Shown: positions 27,261 through 36,471 of the stretch, in pieces
Layout of the letters: each line of letters starts with the position of its first letter
How positions within the stretch are numbered: the stretch's first letter is position 1
NCBI GenBank assembly: GCA_005502925.1
Contig: SCPD01000005.1
Span: forward strand, 124,001 to 188,000
Direction of reading: 5' to 3'
DNA: 64,000 nt
From: Rhizobiales bacterium Y(2018)
Lineage (GTDB): Bacteria > Pseudomonadota > Alphaproteobacteria > Rhizobiales > Aestuariivirgaceae
Position numbers and translations under genes: made by a program
Notes under the pieces: generated by a model
Seen by the model: the letters and a program-made list of their open reading frames with translations, nothing else
Database searches by the model: none
What the model was told of the DNA's origin: nothing

Positions 27261-28468
27261 AAGACGCCGATCTCGAACGCATCTCGGCCGCCATCATCGC
27301 CAAGGGCCTCGCCGGCCAGTCGGAGCTCGAGCTGCTGCATGGCTTCTGCGCCGACTGTACCGCGGCGGGCCTCGATCTCACCATCGCCGCCGCGGTCATC
27401 GACACGCTGCATCCGATCCATGAGGGCCGCGCCTTCCATTGGCGCGCCGACGGCAATGTCGAGCGCGAGGTCACCGAATATACGCCGACGAGTTATTCGG
27501 AGGAGAACTGGCGCCAGAGCGTCTTCTATCATCTGCTGCATCATGGCGGCGACGAGTTGCGCCGCCGCCTCGATGACGAAGGCGCGCGCGATTTCGCCTT
27601 TCTCAACCGGCTCGATGAGCAGGGCCAGACCGACTACATCGCCTTCCTGCAGCGTTTCGACCGCGAGGGCGCCATTGGCGAGATGGACTGCATCTATACC
27701 CACTGGTCGACGGCGCGGCCGGAAGGCTTCAGCGACGCCGAGCTTGCCGCGCTGCGCCGGCTGGTGCCGTTGCTGGCGCTGGCGCTCAAGACCGCGTCGG
27801 TTACCCGCGTCGCCGAAACCATCGCCGAGGTCTATCTCGGCCGTGATCCCGGCCGCCGCGTGCTGCAGGGCCGCATCGTGCGTGGCGTCGCCGACCGCAT
27901 CAATGCGGTGCTGTGGTATTCCGACCTCAAGGACTTCACCACCATCACCGACGCCGCCTCACCCGACGAGGTGATCCCGCTTCTCAACGATTATGCCGAG
28001 GCGATCGTATCCGCCATCCACGACAAGGGCGGCGATGTGCTGAAGCTGATCGGCGATGGCGTGCTGGCGATCTTTGGCGGCGCCGAGCCGGAAGAGACCT
28101 GCCGGCGCGCGCTGCTCGCCGAAGCCAAGATGAGGAAGCGCATCGCCGAGCTGAACGAGAAGCGTAAAAGCGAAGGCCGACCGGTGGCAGGCGTCAATCT
28201 GGGCCTTCATATCGGCGATGTCTTCTACGGCAATATCGGCTCGGCAACGCGTCTCGATTTCACTGTCGTCGGCCCGGCGGTGAACGAGGTGAGCCGCATC
28301 GTGGCTTTGTGCCGCTCGGTCGATCGCGACAATCTTTTTTCATCCGATTTCTTCGCCGCCACGCCCGAGCCCGAGCGCTCCCGCCTCGTTTCCGTCGGCC
28401 GCTTCGCGCTCCGGGGCGTCAGCCGGGCGCAGTTTCTTTATACGATCGATCCGGAGCTGGCATCTTGA
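27257..28468 (+). CDS. Class III adenylate/guanylate cyclase domain protein
   Basis: A 403-residue soluble protein. An N-terminal region (1-195, no membrane segment) of unassigned type precedes a class III cyclase domain (about 215-398). Metal-binding Asp residues are in VLWYSDLKDFTTIT and KLIGDGVLAIF; the Lys in KLIGDG and Asp in RLDFTVVGPAVNEVSRI are the usual adenine-selecting residues, so cAMP is the likely product. HIGDVFYGNIG is the loop before the transition-state Asn/Arg motif. It is translationally coupled to marR. Being third in a MarR operon is an unusual setting for a cyclase. Confidence 0.88.
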   Translation: MKDADLERISAAIIAKGLAGQSELELLHGFCADCTAAGLDLTIAAAVIDTLHPIHEGRAFHWRADGNVEREVTEYTPTSYSEENWRQSVFYHLLHHGGDELRRRLDDEGARDFAFLNRLDEQGQTDYIAFLQRFDREGAIGEMDCIYTHWSTARPEGFSDAELAALRRLVPLLALALKTASVTRVAETIAEVYLGRDPGRRVLQGRIVRGVADRINAVLWYSDLKDFTTITDAASPDEVIPLLNDYAEAIVSAIHDKGGDVLKLIGDGVLAIFGGAEPEETCRRALLAEAKMRKRIAELNEKRKSEGRPVAGVNLGLHIGDVFYGNIGSATRLDFTVVGPAVNEVSRIVALCRSVDRDNLFSSDFFAATPEPERSRLVSVGRFALRGVSRAQFLYTIDPELAS

Positions 28469-28484
28469 ATAAGTGAGCAATGTT

Positions 28485-29141
28485 ATGATGCTCTATCACT
28501 TCATTTCTGAACGCTTTGGCCTTGAAGCAATCAGAAATCGGCGACTCAAGATTTCCCTAATCCAAGAGCTCAACGACCCATTCGAGTTTCTTGGTCTTGC
28601 GCTCGAGAAAGCGGAACGTCGAGTGCTCAGAGATTTTAAGAATAAGTTTGCAGATCGGTTTGGATTGATCTGCATGAGCTCCAGCTGGAGGAATCCCTTA
28701 TTGTGGGGCCACTATGCGGATAAACACAAAGGCTTATGCCTCGGATTCGATGTACCCGACGAAGAGACATTTATCGAGGTAACCTACAAAGAGAAACGTC
28801 CGACCCTTCAGGAATTCGGTTGCGCCCACCTAAGACAATTCCAAGAGCATCACATGCTCCGGTTGCTGACAATGAAATTTGACGCCTGGAAATATGAGTC
28901 GGAATATCGTGCGTTTTGCGACCTGAAAGACAAAGATCCAGTAAGTGGGCACTTCTTCACAAGCTTCTCGCAGAACATGAATCTGAGACGGGTAATAGTT
29001 GGTGAGCGTTCAACCGTAACAAGGAACCAATTGGTTGACGACTTGGGTGATCTAAGGGATTCCGTTGTTGCTTTTAAGGCCAGGCCAGGGTTTCAACAGT
29101 TTGAAGTTGTCGAAAACATGCGAAAGGAGGCTTGGAAGTGA
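28485..29141 (+). CDS. DUF2971 family protein
   Basis: About 218 residues. The conserved features of DUF2971 are present: the N-terminal MLYHFISERFGLEAI, NDPFEFLG, SSSWRNPLLWGHYADKHKGLCLGFD and the WKYESEYRAF motif. Biochemical function is not established for the family. Base composition is clearly more A+T-rich than the flanking genes and codon use differs, indicating acquisition by transfer. GTG 28473 or ATG 28488 are alternative starts. The gene begins close behind the cyclase stop, so it may be read from the same promoter. Confidence 0.8.
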   Translation: MMLYHFISERFGLEAIRNRRLKISLIQELNDPFEFLGLALEKAERRVLRDFKNKFADRFGLICMSSSWRNPLLWGHYADKHKGLCLGFDVPDEETFIEVTYKEKRPTLQEFGCAHLRQFQEHHMLRLLTMKFDAWKYESEYRAFCDLKDKDPVSGHFFTSFSQNMNLRRVIVGERSTVTRNQLVDDLGDLRDSVVAFKARPGFQQFEVVENMRKEAWK

Positions 29142-29177
29142 GTTGGATTAGGCTAACAACTTGCGACGAGCGTTTCT

Positions 29178-29894
29178 TTGGCTAAGAATCCGGGTCCCGG
29201 GATATGCGTTCACTGTCTAAGGCTCTCCACAAAGAGGGACTGGGATCACGTATTTCCGAAATCATGGTATCCTGAAACTTCACCAAATGATCTTTACAAG
29301 TGGCAGATCCCAAGTTGTATCGATTGCAACAGAACTTTGGGCCGGATCGAGGAGGACTTCCTAAGGCGGGTCGCTCTCTGTTTGGACCCGGACAATGCCG
29401 CTTCACGTGGGATCGTTGAGAAAGCACTCCGAGGCTTGAACCCGCTTGCTGGAAGAAACTTGCGTGATCGAGAAATAAGAGCGTCGCTTAGACAGCGGAT
29501 ACTCAGTGAGGTGCGTGAAGGATCCGATATACCCAAAGATGGTGTGTTTCCCGGCATGGGTGAGTGATGGGGGCGCCCACCGGAAGACAGGGTTGCAGTA
29601 TTGATTCCAGCTGAGAGTTTTCACCGCATTTCCGAAAAAATTGTGCGGGGAATATTCTATGTAGAAGATAGGAAACTAATCGAACCGCCATTCGCAATTC
29701 AAGCCTTTATGCTGGACTCGATAACAGGCAATAGCATGCGCGAAATTATTGACCAGTTCGGTGTTACTCATTCTCGCGAGCCCGGGGTTACCGTGCGTCG
29801 AGCGGTTGTTCAAGAAGACGGCTTAAGCTCAGTATTCGAGATCGAGTTTTGGAAGCAATTTGAGACCTACGCGATAGTTTCTAGCAAAAAGTGA
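29178..29894 (+). pseudogene. HNH-type zinc-finger nuclease-like gene interrupted by an in-frame TGA
   Basis: One reading frame of 239 codons runs through this interval with a single TGA at 29565-29567. The first part (129 residues, TTG start at 29178) has an HNH-like core: CVHC, then WDHVFPKSW, then SCIDCNRTLG, i.e. two Cys-x2-Cys pairs around an Asp-His. The second part (WGRPPEDRVAVLIPAESFHRI... to VFEIEFWKQFETYAIV) continues in the same frame without a frameshift and looks like the natural C-terminal half of HNH proteins of about 240 residues. A nonsense mutation is the simplest explanation; a short functional product from the first half is possible. Composition is A+T-rich like the DUF2971 gene before it. 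Confidence 0.7.
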
Positions 29895-29956
29895 CGGATC
29901 AGCTTCCCGAGTTTCCCCCTTCCCCCGTTCCCCGCCTTGGTCTAATCCTTCCCGCC

Positions 29957-30094
29957 ATGACCATTCGCGCCCTTTTTGTCAGCCTTCTTGTCGCCGGCCT
30001 TCTGGCCGCCTGCGGCGTCAAAGGCCCGCCGGAACCGCCGGAAGGGGCCAAGAAAGAGAACAAGCCCATCGTTCTCGATCCCCTGATCCAGTAA
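29957..30094 (+). CDS. lptM: Small LptM-like lipoprotein
   Basis: A 45-residue lipoprotein: a short signal peptide with lipobox LLAAC (Cys19) followed by GVKGPPEPPEG. The CGxKGPL/P motif is the mark of the LptM (YifL) family, which assists LPS-assembly translocon LptD maturation in E. coli. It lies 31 bases upstream of lysA, the usual rhizobial position. An upstream in-frame GTG (29891) adds 22 residues without a signal peptide and is rejected. Confidence 0.85.
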   Translation: MTIRALFVSLLVAGLLAACGVKGPPEPPEGAKKENKPIVLDPLIQ

Positions 30095-30125
30095 TCCCCC
30101 TCCCGCCAGTCCGGTCCGGCCGCCC

Positions 30126-31403
30126 ATGCACCATTTCGCTTATAAAGACGGCCATCTCCATGCCGAGGAGGTCAGCCTCAAGGTCATCGCCGACGAGGTG
30201 GGTACCCCTTTCTATTGCTATTCGACGGCGACGCTGGAGCGCCACTACCGCGTCTATGACGAGGCCTTCGTGGGCCAGGACCACGCCATCTGCTATTCGA
30301 TGAAGGCCAATTCCAACCAGGCGGTGGTCAAGACCCTGGTCGATCTGGGCTCCGGCATCGATGTCGTTTCGGAAGGCGAGTTGCGCCGGGCGCTGGCTTT
30401 GGGCGTGCCCGGACGCAAGATCGTGTTTTCGGGCGTCGGCAAGACCGCGCGCGAAATGGCGCTGGCGCTGAAAGAGCGCATCGCCTGCTTCAATGTCGAA
30501 TCCGAGCCCGAGCTCGAATTGCTGGCGAGTGTCGCCACCCGCCTCGGCACCCGCGCCAATGTCTCCCTGCGCGTCAATCCCGATGTCGACGCCAAGACGC
30601 ATGCCAAGATCACCACCGGCAAGGCCGAGAACAAATTCGGCATCGCCTTCGCCGATGCCAAGCGTGTCTATGCCAAGGCGCGCAAGCTCGACGGCATCGA
30701 GGTGTCGGGCATCGACACCCATATCGGCAGCCAGATCACCGAGCTCGCCCCCTTCGAGCAGGCCTTCAAGCGCATCGCGCAATTGACCGCCGAGCTCAAG
30801 AACGAAGGCCATGACATCCGCCATATCGATCTGGGCGGCGGCCTGGGCGTGCCCTATCGTGGCACCAATGACGTGCCGCCGCATCCGGACGAATATGCCG
30901 CGATGGTGAAACGCACGCTGGGTCACTTAGGCTGCAAGCTGGTGCTCGAGCCCGGGCGCATGATCGCCGGCAATGCCGGCATCCTCGTCTCGCGCGTCAT
31001 CTATGTGAAGCAGGGCACCGCCAAGAATTTCGTCATCCAGGACGCGGCGATGAACGACCTCATCCGCCCGACACTGTATGACGCCTATCACGAGATCATT
31101 CCGCTGGACGAGCCGGGCGGCAAGACGGAACTCATCACCGATGTGGTGGGGCCGGTCTGCGAGACGGGCGATTATTTCGCCCTCGACCGCAAATTGCCGG
31201 AAATGGCGCAGGGCGATCTCCTGGCGGTGATGACCGCCGGCGCCTATGGCGCCGCCCAGTCCGGCACTTACAATTCCCGCCCGCTGATCGCCGAGGTGCT
31301 GGTAAAAGGCTCGAAATTCGCCATCGTCAGGCCGCGCCAGACCTATGAGGAGCTGATCGGCCTCGACCACCTCGCCCAATGGCAGGAAAAGAGCCGGACA
31401 TAA
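30126..31403 (+). CDS. lysA: Diaminopimelate decarboxylase
   Basis: A 425-residue fold-III PLP enzyme making lysine from meso-diaminopimelate. The PLP Lys is in ICYSMKANSNQ, the glycine loop is IDLGGGLGVPY, EPGRMIAGNAG binds phosphate, and CETGDYF carries the active-site Cys. It starts MHHFAYKDGHLHAEEV, as in rhizobial homologues. It follows lptM and precedes a repeat-filled gap. Confidence 0.97.
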   Translation: MHHFAYKDGHLHAEEVSLKVIADEVGTPFYCYSTATLERHYRVYDEAFVGQDHAICYSMKANSNQAVVKTLVDLGSGIDVVSEGELRRALALGVPGRKIVFSGVGKTAREMALALKERIACFNVESEPELELLASVATRLGTRANVSLRVNPDVDAKTHAKITTGKAENKFGIAFADAKRVYAKARKLDGIEVSGIDTHIGSQITELAPFEQAFKRIAQLTAELKNEGHDIRHIDLGGGLGVPYRGTNDVPPHPDEYAAMVKRTLGHLGCKLVLEPGRMIAGNAGILVSRVIYVKQGTAKNFVIQDAAMNDLIRPTLYDAYHEIIPLDEPGGKTELITDVVGPVCETGDYFALDRKLPEMAQGDLLAVMTAGAYGAAQSGTYNSRPLIAEVLVKGSKFAIVRPRQTYEELIGLDHLAQWQEKSRT

Positions 31404-31412
31404 CGGAGCAAA

Positions 31413-31623
31413 TCCTTCCCCCGCGAAGCGCGGGGAAGGTGGCGAGCGGAGCGAGCCGGATGGGAGTCGCGCCGCTTCTCGGTCTGTTCACTTGAAGCAC
31501 CACCCGACCCCCACTAACCCGACCGGCCCTTCGCTTGCGCTTCGGGCGCTCGACGCTCAAAAAGGTCCACTGGACCTTTTTGTCGGCTCCGCCGCCGCGC
31601 CTCGCCCGCGCAAGGGGGAGGGA
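31413..31623. repeat. Composite palindromic intergenic element, copy 1
   Basis: The 330 bases between lysA and the TIGR02302 gene hold no gene. They are mostly one composite element: left hairpin CCTTCCCCCGCG...GGGGAAGG, a middle stretch shared with copy 2 (TGAAGCACCACCCGACCCCC), and a right G-rich end CGCAAGGGGGAGGG. Copies 2 and 3 are at 34313-34488 and 50525-50655. Confidence 0.7.
31558..31582. terminator. Probable bidirectional intrinsic terminator
   Basis: CAAAAAGGTCCA and TGGACCTTTTTG are perfect 12-base inverted arms around one base. The GGTCC stem followed by TTTTT would stop lysA transcription, and its symmetry allows action on both strands. It is embedded in composite element copy 1. 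Confidence 0.6.
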
Positions 31624-31733
31624 AATCTATCCGGAACCCTCTTCACATCTGCGCGATTGATCCAGGAGGGGCGTGAAACAGGCGCCTTTCGCCTTTACCC
31701 TTCCAACATGGATGAGCGTTATTTCGCCGTTTT

Positions 31734-34253
31734 ATGGTAGGATCATGGGCAGCGATGTCACCTAAGCTGCAAAGAACGGTTTGGCGCGCCAGGCTGGCGC
31801 TGTTCTGGGAACGCCTGTGGGCGGCATCCTTTCCTTTGGTCATGCTCGCGGCCCTCTTCGCCGTGGTGGTGCTGACCGGGCTTCTGGCGCTGCTTCCCGA
31901 TTATGTCCGCTATGCTGCGCTGGCGGCCTTCGCGCTGGCCTTCCTGTGGACGTTGCGGCCGATCTTCCGCCTGGTTTTCCCGGCCCGCGCCGAAGCGCTG
32001 CGCCGGGTCGAAGGGGCGTCCGCCCTCGACCACCGACCGATCTCGGCCTCGGAAGACAAACCGGCCAATCCGGGCAGTGCCGCTTCCGCCATCTGGGAAG
32101 TCCACGTCGCCCGCCAGCTCGCCAAGCTCACACATCTGAAGGCCGGCACGCCGCGCTCCGACCTCAAATGGCGCGACCCCTATGCGCTGCGCCTGGTGGC
32201 GCTGCTCGGCGTCATCGCCGCTCTCTTCCTTTATCGCGGCGACCCGGTGTCGAATTTCGCCGATGCGGTGCGCGTCACCTCAAGCCCCACGCAGACGGCG
32301 CTGTCGCTCGATGCCTGGGTGCGCCCGCCCGCTTATACCGCCAAGCCCCCGATGCTGCTGACCAGCGCGGCGCTGAAGGAGCGCCTGGCGCGCGAAAGCG
32401 ATCTCCTGGTGCCGGAAGCGAGCCTTCTGGTCCTGCGCGTCGCGGGTGCGCAAGAACCGCGGCTCACCTTCCATGACCTGATCGGCGGCGAGGAGATTTC
32501 GGGCCTTAGTCCTAAGATCACGACCGAGACCGGCACCTTTACTGCCGAGACGCGCCTCGACCGGCCGGCCGAGATCCGCGTCTTCGACGGATCGAGCGAG
32601 CTCGCCCGCTGGCGCCTGTCGGTCATTCCCGACGAGCCGCCCAAGATCGCCTTCACCGGCGATCAGGCGTCCGATTCGGCCGGCGCCCTGTCGCTCTCCT
32701 GGAAAGGCAGCGACGATTACGGCCTCGCCGGCGTCAATGCGAAGATGGTGCTCTCCGACAACCAGGCCGACGGGCCGGGCTTCGCCAGCAATGGCGTATT
32801 CCTCTATGACGCGCCGGCTTTCCCGATCACGCTGAAGCGCGCCAGCCCACGCGAGGTCGAGGAGACGAGCACCAATGATCTCACCGCCCATCCCTGGGCC
32901 GGGCTCAATGTCGATGTGACGCTCGAAGCCAAGGACCAGGCCGGCAAGACCGCCAAAACCGAGACGAAGACGGTGACCCTGCCCGAGCGGCCTTTCATCA
33001 TGCCGCTCGCCAAGGCGCTGATCGAGCAGCGCAAGGCGCTGATCCATGAGCCCGACGACACGCACAATGTCGATCTGATGCTGAAGAGCCTGCTGCTCTA
33101 TCCGGACGGGCTGATCGGCAAGAGCGGCATTCATATCGCCATCGCCGCCATTCAGTCGCATATCGCCAACGCCAAGAATCAGGACGACATCAAGCAGTCG
33201 GTCGACGAGTTGTGGAAGCTCGCCGTCGCCATCGAGGAAGGCGATCTCGCCGATGCGAAGGCCGAGCTCGACGCGATCCGGAAAGAGCTGCAGAAGGCGC
33301 TGGCCGAAGGCGCTTCTCCTGAGCGTATCGCCGAGCTCATGGACAAATTGCGCGACGCGATGAACAAATATCTGCAGTCGATGGCCGAAGAGACCATGCG
33401 GCGCATGCAGCAGAACGGCATGAAGCCGCAGCCCGTCGATCCGAGCCGGATGCTGAGCCAGCAGGATCTGCAGAAGATGCTGGACACGATCCAGAAGCTC
33501 GCCGAGAGCGGCGCCAATGAAGCGGCGCAGGAAATGCTGTCGCAGCTCGAAAGCCTGCTGCGCAATTTGCAGCCCGGCATGTCGGCCGAGATGCAGCCGC
33601 AGGGCGAATCGCCGATGTCCGAGATGCTGGGCGACCTGTCCGAATTGATGCGCCGCCAGCAGCAGCTGATGGACGAGACGATGCGCCTGCCGGGCGACCC
33701 CAATGGCGAGCCGCAGGAAGGCGATCAGCAGAATGGCGAGCCGCAGCAGGGCCAGGGCAGCCCCGAGGGCCAGTCTTTGTCGGAGAAGCAGGACGCCTTG
33801 CGCGGCATGCTGGAAGACCTGATGGGCCGCCTCGGCCAGCAGGGCATGTCGCCGCCGCAATCCTTCGGCCAGGCCGGCAAGTCGATGCAAGGCGCCACCG
33901 GCTCCCTCAAGCAGGGCCGCCGCGATCCCGCACTCGGCCAGCAGGGCGATGCGCTCAACGCCCTGCGTGAGGGCGCCCAGTCGATGGCGCGCCAGATGAT
34001 GCAGCAGGGCCAGGGCAATACCGGCAATGTCGGCCGCCATGGCCAGGCCCGCGGTGACGACCGCGACCCGCTCGGCCGGCCGCGTTCGACAAGGGGCGAG
34101 GAATATGGCCCCGAGCGTAATATGCTGCCGGGCGAGGCGGCCATCCGCCGGGCCCGCGAGATCCTCGACATGCTGCGCGAGCGCGCCAACAAGCCCGATC
34201 TGCCGCGCATCGACAAGGACTATATCGAGCGCCTCCTGCGCGGGTTGTACTGA
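31734..34253 (+). CDS. TIGR02302 (DUF4175) family membrane protein
   Basis: An 839-residue protein of a family largely confined to Rhizobiales. Two N-terminal membrane helices (about 28-52 and 56-76) and a third (about 148-166) anchor a large soluble part. The region 430-560 is helical, and the tail (about 560-800) is rich in Gln, Met and Gly (MQQNGMKPQ, GEPQEGDQQNGEPQQGQ). Function is unknown. It keeps the usual position downstream of lysA. It is flanked on both sides by copies of the same composite palindromic element. Confidence 0.88.
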   Translation: MVGSWAAMSPKLQRTVWRARLALFWERLWAASFPLVMLAALFAVVVLTGLLALLPDYVRYAALAAFALAFLWTLRPIFRLVFPARAEALRRVEGASALDHRPISASEDKPANPGSAASAIWEVHVARQLAKLTHLKAGTPRSDLKWRDPYALRLVALLGVIAALFLYRGDPVSNFADAVRVTSSPTQTALSLDAWVRPPAYTAKPPMLLTSAALKERLARESDLLVPEASLLVLRVAGAQEPRLTFHDLIGGEEISGLSPKITTETGTFTAETRLDRPAEIRVFDGSSELARWRLSVIPDEPPKIAFTGDQASDSAGALSLSWKGSDDYGLAGVNAKMVLSDNQADGPGFASNGVFLYDAPAFPITLKRASPREVEETSTNDLTAHPWAGLNVDVTLEAKDQAGKTAKTETKTVTLPERPFIMPLAKALIEQRKALIHEPDDTHNVDLMLKSLLLYPDGLIGKSGIHIAIAAIQSHIANAKNQDDIKQSVDELWKLAVAIEEGDLADAKAELDAIRKELQKALAEGASPERIAELMDKLRDAMNKYLQSMAEETMRRMQQNGMKPQPVDPSRMLSQQDLQKMLDTIQKLAESGANEAAQEMLSQLESLLRNLQPGMSAEMQPQGESPMSEMLGDLSELMRRQQQLMDETMRLPGDPNGEPQEGDQQNGEPQQGQGSPEGQSLSEKQDALRGMLEDLMGRLGQQGMSPPQSFGQAGKSMQGATGSLKQGRRDPALGQQGDALNALREGAQSMARQMMQQGQGNTGNVGRHGQARGDDRDPLGRPRSTRGEEYGPERNMLPGEAAIRRAREILDMLRERANKPDLPRIDKDYIERLLRGLY

Positions 34254-34312
34254 GAACTCTCACCCCACCCGGCGCTCCGCGCCTCTCGCCTCCTGTATTC
34301 GCACACAACTTC

Positions 34313-34488
34313 ATCCTTCCCCCTTGCGGGGAAGGTGGTTTCACGGCGTTTAAGCCGGGAAACCGGATGGGGGTCGGGTGGTTTGGCAAGAATTGCCGGG
34401 AAATTGGAAGAGTAAGAAGTAGGTTCTGAAGCACCACCCGACCCCCACCCCCGCCCTTCGGGCGTACCCTCCCCGCAAGGGGGAGGGA
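34313..34488. repeat. Composite palindromic intergenic element, copy 2
   Basis: The 305-base gap after the TIGR02302 gene holds no gene but contains this element: CCTTCCCCCTTGCGGGGAAGG at the left, GGATGGGGGTCGGGTGGT, then the complementary ACCACCCGACCCCCA, and CCCTCCCCGCAAGGGGGAGG at the right. The two halves are inverted relative to one another. Confidence 0.7.
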
Positions 34489-34558
34489 GAAGATGGAGGG
34501 TCGACGCGCAGCGTCGGGGTGGGGTTACTTCCCTTTGCTTTTGCGGGGCTGGCTCCTT

Positions 34559-35371
34559 ATGAATAGCGCCCGCATGGAAAAGCCCGCCTCTTCAGAAAGC
34601 CTTGCCGATATTCGCCGCGAGATCGACCGGATCGATGACGGCATATTGGAGCTGATTGCCAATCGCCTCGACGTGGTGGAACGGGTGCGGGCCTATAAAG
34701 CCGGCACCGGCAGCCTCGGCACGTCTCCCATCCGGCCGGGCCGCGAGGCGCAGATCCTGCGCCGGCTGATCGATCAGGCGGGCGATCGGGTGCCGGCCGA
34801 TCTGTGCTTCCGCATCTGGCGGGCGCTGATCGCCACCGCGAGCCTGAAGCAGGCAGCGATCCGCATTCATGGTAGTGCCGGGTTCTTCACTTCCCCCGCG
34901 TCTCAGGCGCTTTTGCGGGAATATTTCGGCCCTACCGCGCTGGCCGAGCATCCGAGCGAGGCGGCCGCCTTGAAGGCAGTGGCCGCCCATCCGGGTGATC
35001 TCGCCGCCGTGGCGCTCGACGGGCCCTGGGCCACGGCCTGGCTCGAAGGCCATGCCGGCGAAGCCCAGGTCATCGGCGTCCTGCCTTTCATCGGCGCGGC
35101 GTCTCCTCGCCCTGAGCTTCTGATCTTCGGTCATGCCGAGCCCGAGCAGACCGGGACGGACGAGACGCTGGTGCTGACCGACGGACAATTGCCGCGCGAT
35201 TTTGCGCTGCAGCCTTTGTGGCAGGCGAAGACAGGGGCGCTGCAGCTGTCGAGCCTGCCGGGTTTCCTGTCCGAAGGCGCAGCACCGCTCGTCGGGCTCA
35301 CTCGTTCGAACGGCTCACTTGCACTCTCCGTGCTGGGGCGCTACCCGAGCCCCATCGAGGTGAGATCATGA
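34559..35371 (+). CDS. Chorismate mutase, AroQ type, with C-terminal extension
   Basis: About 270 residues. The N-terminal 95 residues are an AroQ-type chorismate mutase: [32 protein letters not shown], then [12 protein letters not shown]. The other roughly 170 residues resemble no domain I can name; no prephenate dehydratase motifs are visible. The start may be 34559 or 34574. The stop overlaps hisC (ATGA), giving an operon chorismate mutase-aminotransferase-dehydrogenase, which converts chorismate to prephenate and on to tyrosine/phenylalanine. Confidence 0.88.
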   Translation: MNSARMEKPASSESLADIRREIDRIDDGILELIANRLDVVERVRAYKAGTGSLGTSPIRPGREAQILRRLIDQAGDRVPADLCFRIWRALIATASLKQAAIRIHGSAGFFTSPASQALLREYFGPTALAEHPSEAAALKAVAAHPGDLAAVALDGPWATAWLEGHAGEAQVIGVLPFIGAASPRPELLIFGHAEPEQTGTDETLVLTDGQLPRDFALQPLWQAKTGALQLSSLPGFLSEGAAPLVGLTRSNGSLALSVLGRYPSPIEVRS

Positions 35372-36471
35372 CATCCGCTACTGCTGCCGCCCGGCCGATG
35401 CCGAAGCCGGGCATTCTGGATATTGCGCCCTACGTGCCGGGCAAGGCCGGGGCCAAGGGCCAGAAGGTCTACAAGCTCTCCGCCAATGAGACGCCGCTCG
35501 GCGCCAGCCCCAAGGCCATCGACGCCTATCGCCAGGCGGCGAACGCGCTCGAATTCTATCCCGACGGCTCGGCCAATGAATTGCGCGAGGCGATCGCCAG
35601 CCGCTATGGGCTGAAGGCCGACAATATCGTCTGCGGCGCCGGCTCCGATGAATTGCTGCAGCTTCTGGCGCATGCCTATCTGGGCCCCGGCGATGAGGCG
35701 GTCTATTCGCAATATGGCTTCCTCGTCTATCCGATCGCCATCGCGGCGAACGGCGCCAAGGCGGTGGTGGCGAAGGAAAGCGATCACCACACCGATGTCG
35801 ATGCCATGCTGGCCTGCGTCACGCCCAAGACGCGCATGGTGTTCCTAGCCAATCCGAACAACCCGACCGGCACTTACATTCCGGTCGCCGAGGTGAAGCG
35901 CCTGCATGCCGGCCTGCCGAAGAATTGCCTGCTGGTGCTCGACGCGGCCTATGCCGAATATGTGCGGCGCAACGATTATGAATCGGGCATCGAGCTCGTC
36001 GCCACCAACGACAATGTGGTGATGACGCGCACCTTCTCGAAGATCTACGGCCTGGCGTCGCTGCGTCTCGGCTGGATCTATTGCCCGTCCCATATCGCCG
36101 ATGTGCTGAACCGCATCCGCGGACCCTTCAATGTCGGATCGCCGGCGCTCGCCGCCGGTGCGGCCGCGATCGCCGACAAGGCGCATGTCGAGAAGGCCGT
36201 CGCCCATAATGACCAGTGGCTCGCCTGGCTCACCGCCGAACTCGAGAGGCTCGGGCTCAAGGTGACGCCGAGCGTCGGCAATTTCCTGCTGGTGCATTTC
36301 CCGACCGAAGCGAAACACAATGCCGCCGCGGCCGATGCCTTCCTCACCCAGCGCGGGATCATCCTGCGCCGCATGGACGGTTATGGCCTGCCGACGACCT
36401 TGCGCTTGACCGTCGGCTCCGAGGAAGCGAACCACGCCGTCATCAGCACTTTGCGCGAGTTCCTGAAGTGA
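35368..36471 (+). CDS. hisC: Histidinol-phosphate/aromatic aminotransferase
   Basis: A 367-residue class I/II PLP aminotransferase. [13 protein letters not shown] at the start, the PLP-ring Asp in [11 protein letters not shown], and the Schiff-base Lys in [17 protein letters not shown] are HisC hallmarks. Between a chorismate mutase and a prephenate/arogenate dehydrogenase it probably acts mainly as an aromatic aminotransferase. The ATG at 35368 overlaps the upstream stop, and its own stop overlaps the GTG of the next gene. Confidence 0.93.
   Translation: MTSATAAARPMPKPGILDIAPYVPGKAGAKGQKVYKLSANETPLGASPKAIDAYRQAANALEFYPDGSANELREAIASRYGLKADNIVCGAGSDELLQLLAHAYLGPGDEAVYSQYGFLVYPIAIAANGAKAVVAKESDHHTDVDAMLACVTPKTRMVFLANPNNPTGTYIPVAEVKRLHAGLPKNCLLVLDAAYAEYVRRNDYESGIELVATNDNVVMTRTFSKIYGLASLRLGWIYCPSHIADVLNRIRGPFNVGSPALAAGAAAIADKAHVEKAVAHNDQWLAWLTAELERLGLKVTPSVGNFLLVHFPTEAKHNAAAADAFLTQRGIILRRMDGYGLPTTLRLTVGSEEANHAVISTLREFLK

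Noticed and set aside
29565-29567. TGA read as selenocysteine
   Set aside because: No selenoprotein family is indicated, no recognisable SECIS hairpin directly follows, and a nonsense mutation is simpler.
27257-29894. Pycsar- or CBASS-like defence system (cyclase plus effector)
   Set aside because: The cyclase keeps the usual adenine-selecting Lys and Asp, is coupled to a MarR regulator, and no TIR or transmembrane effector of those systems is present. The HNH gene is broken and separated by a gene of different composition.
31492-31740. 82-residue open frame between lysA and TIGR02302
   Set aside because: It runs through repeat and terminator sequence and lacks a ribosome-binding site or protein-like pattern.
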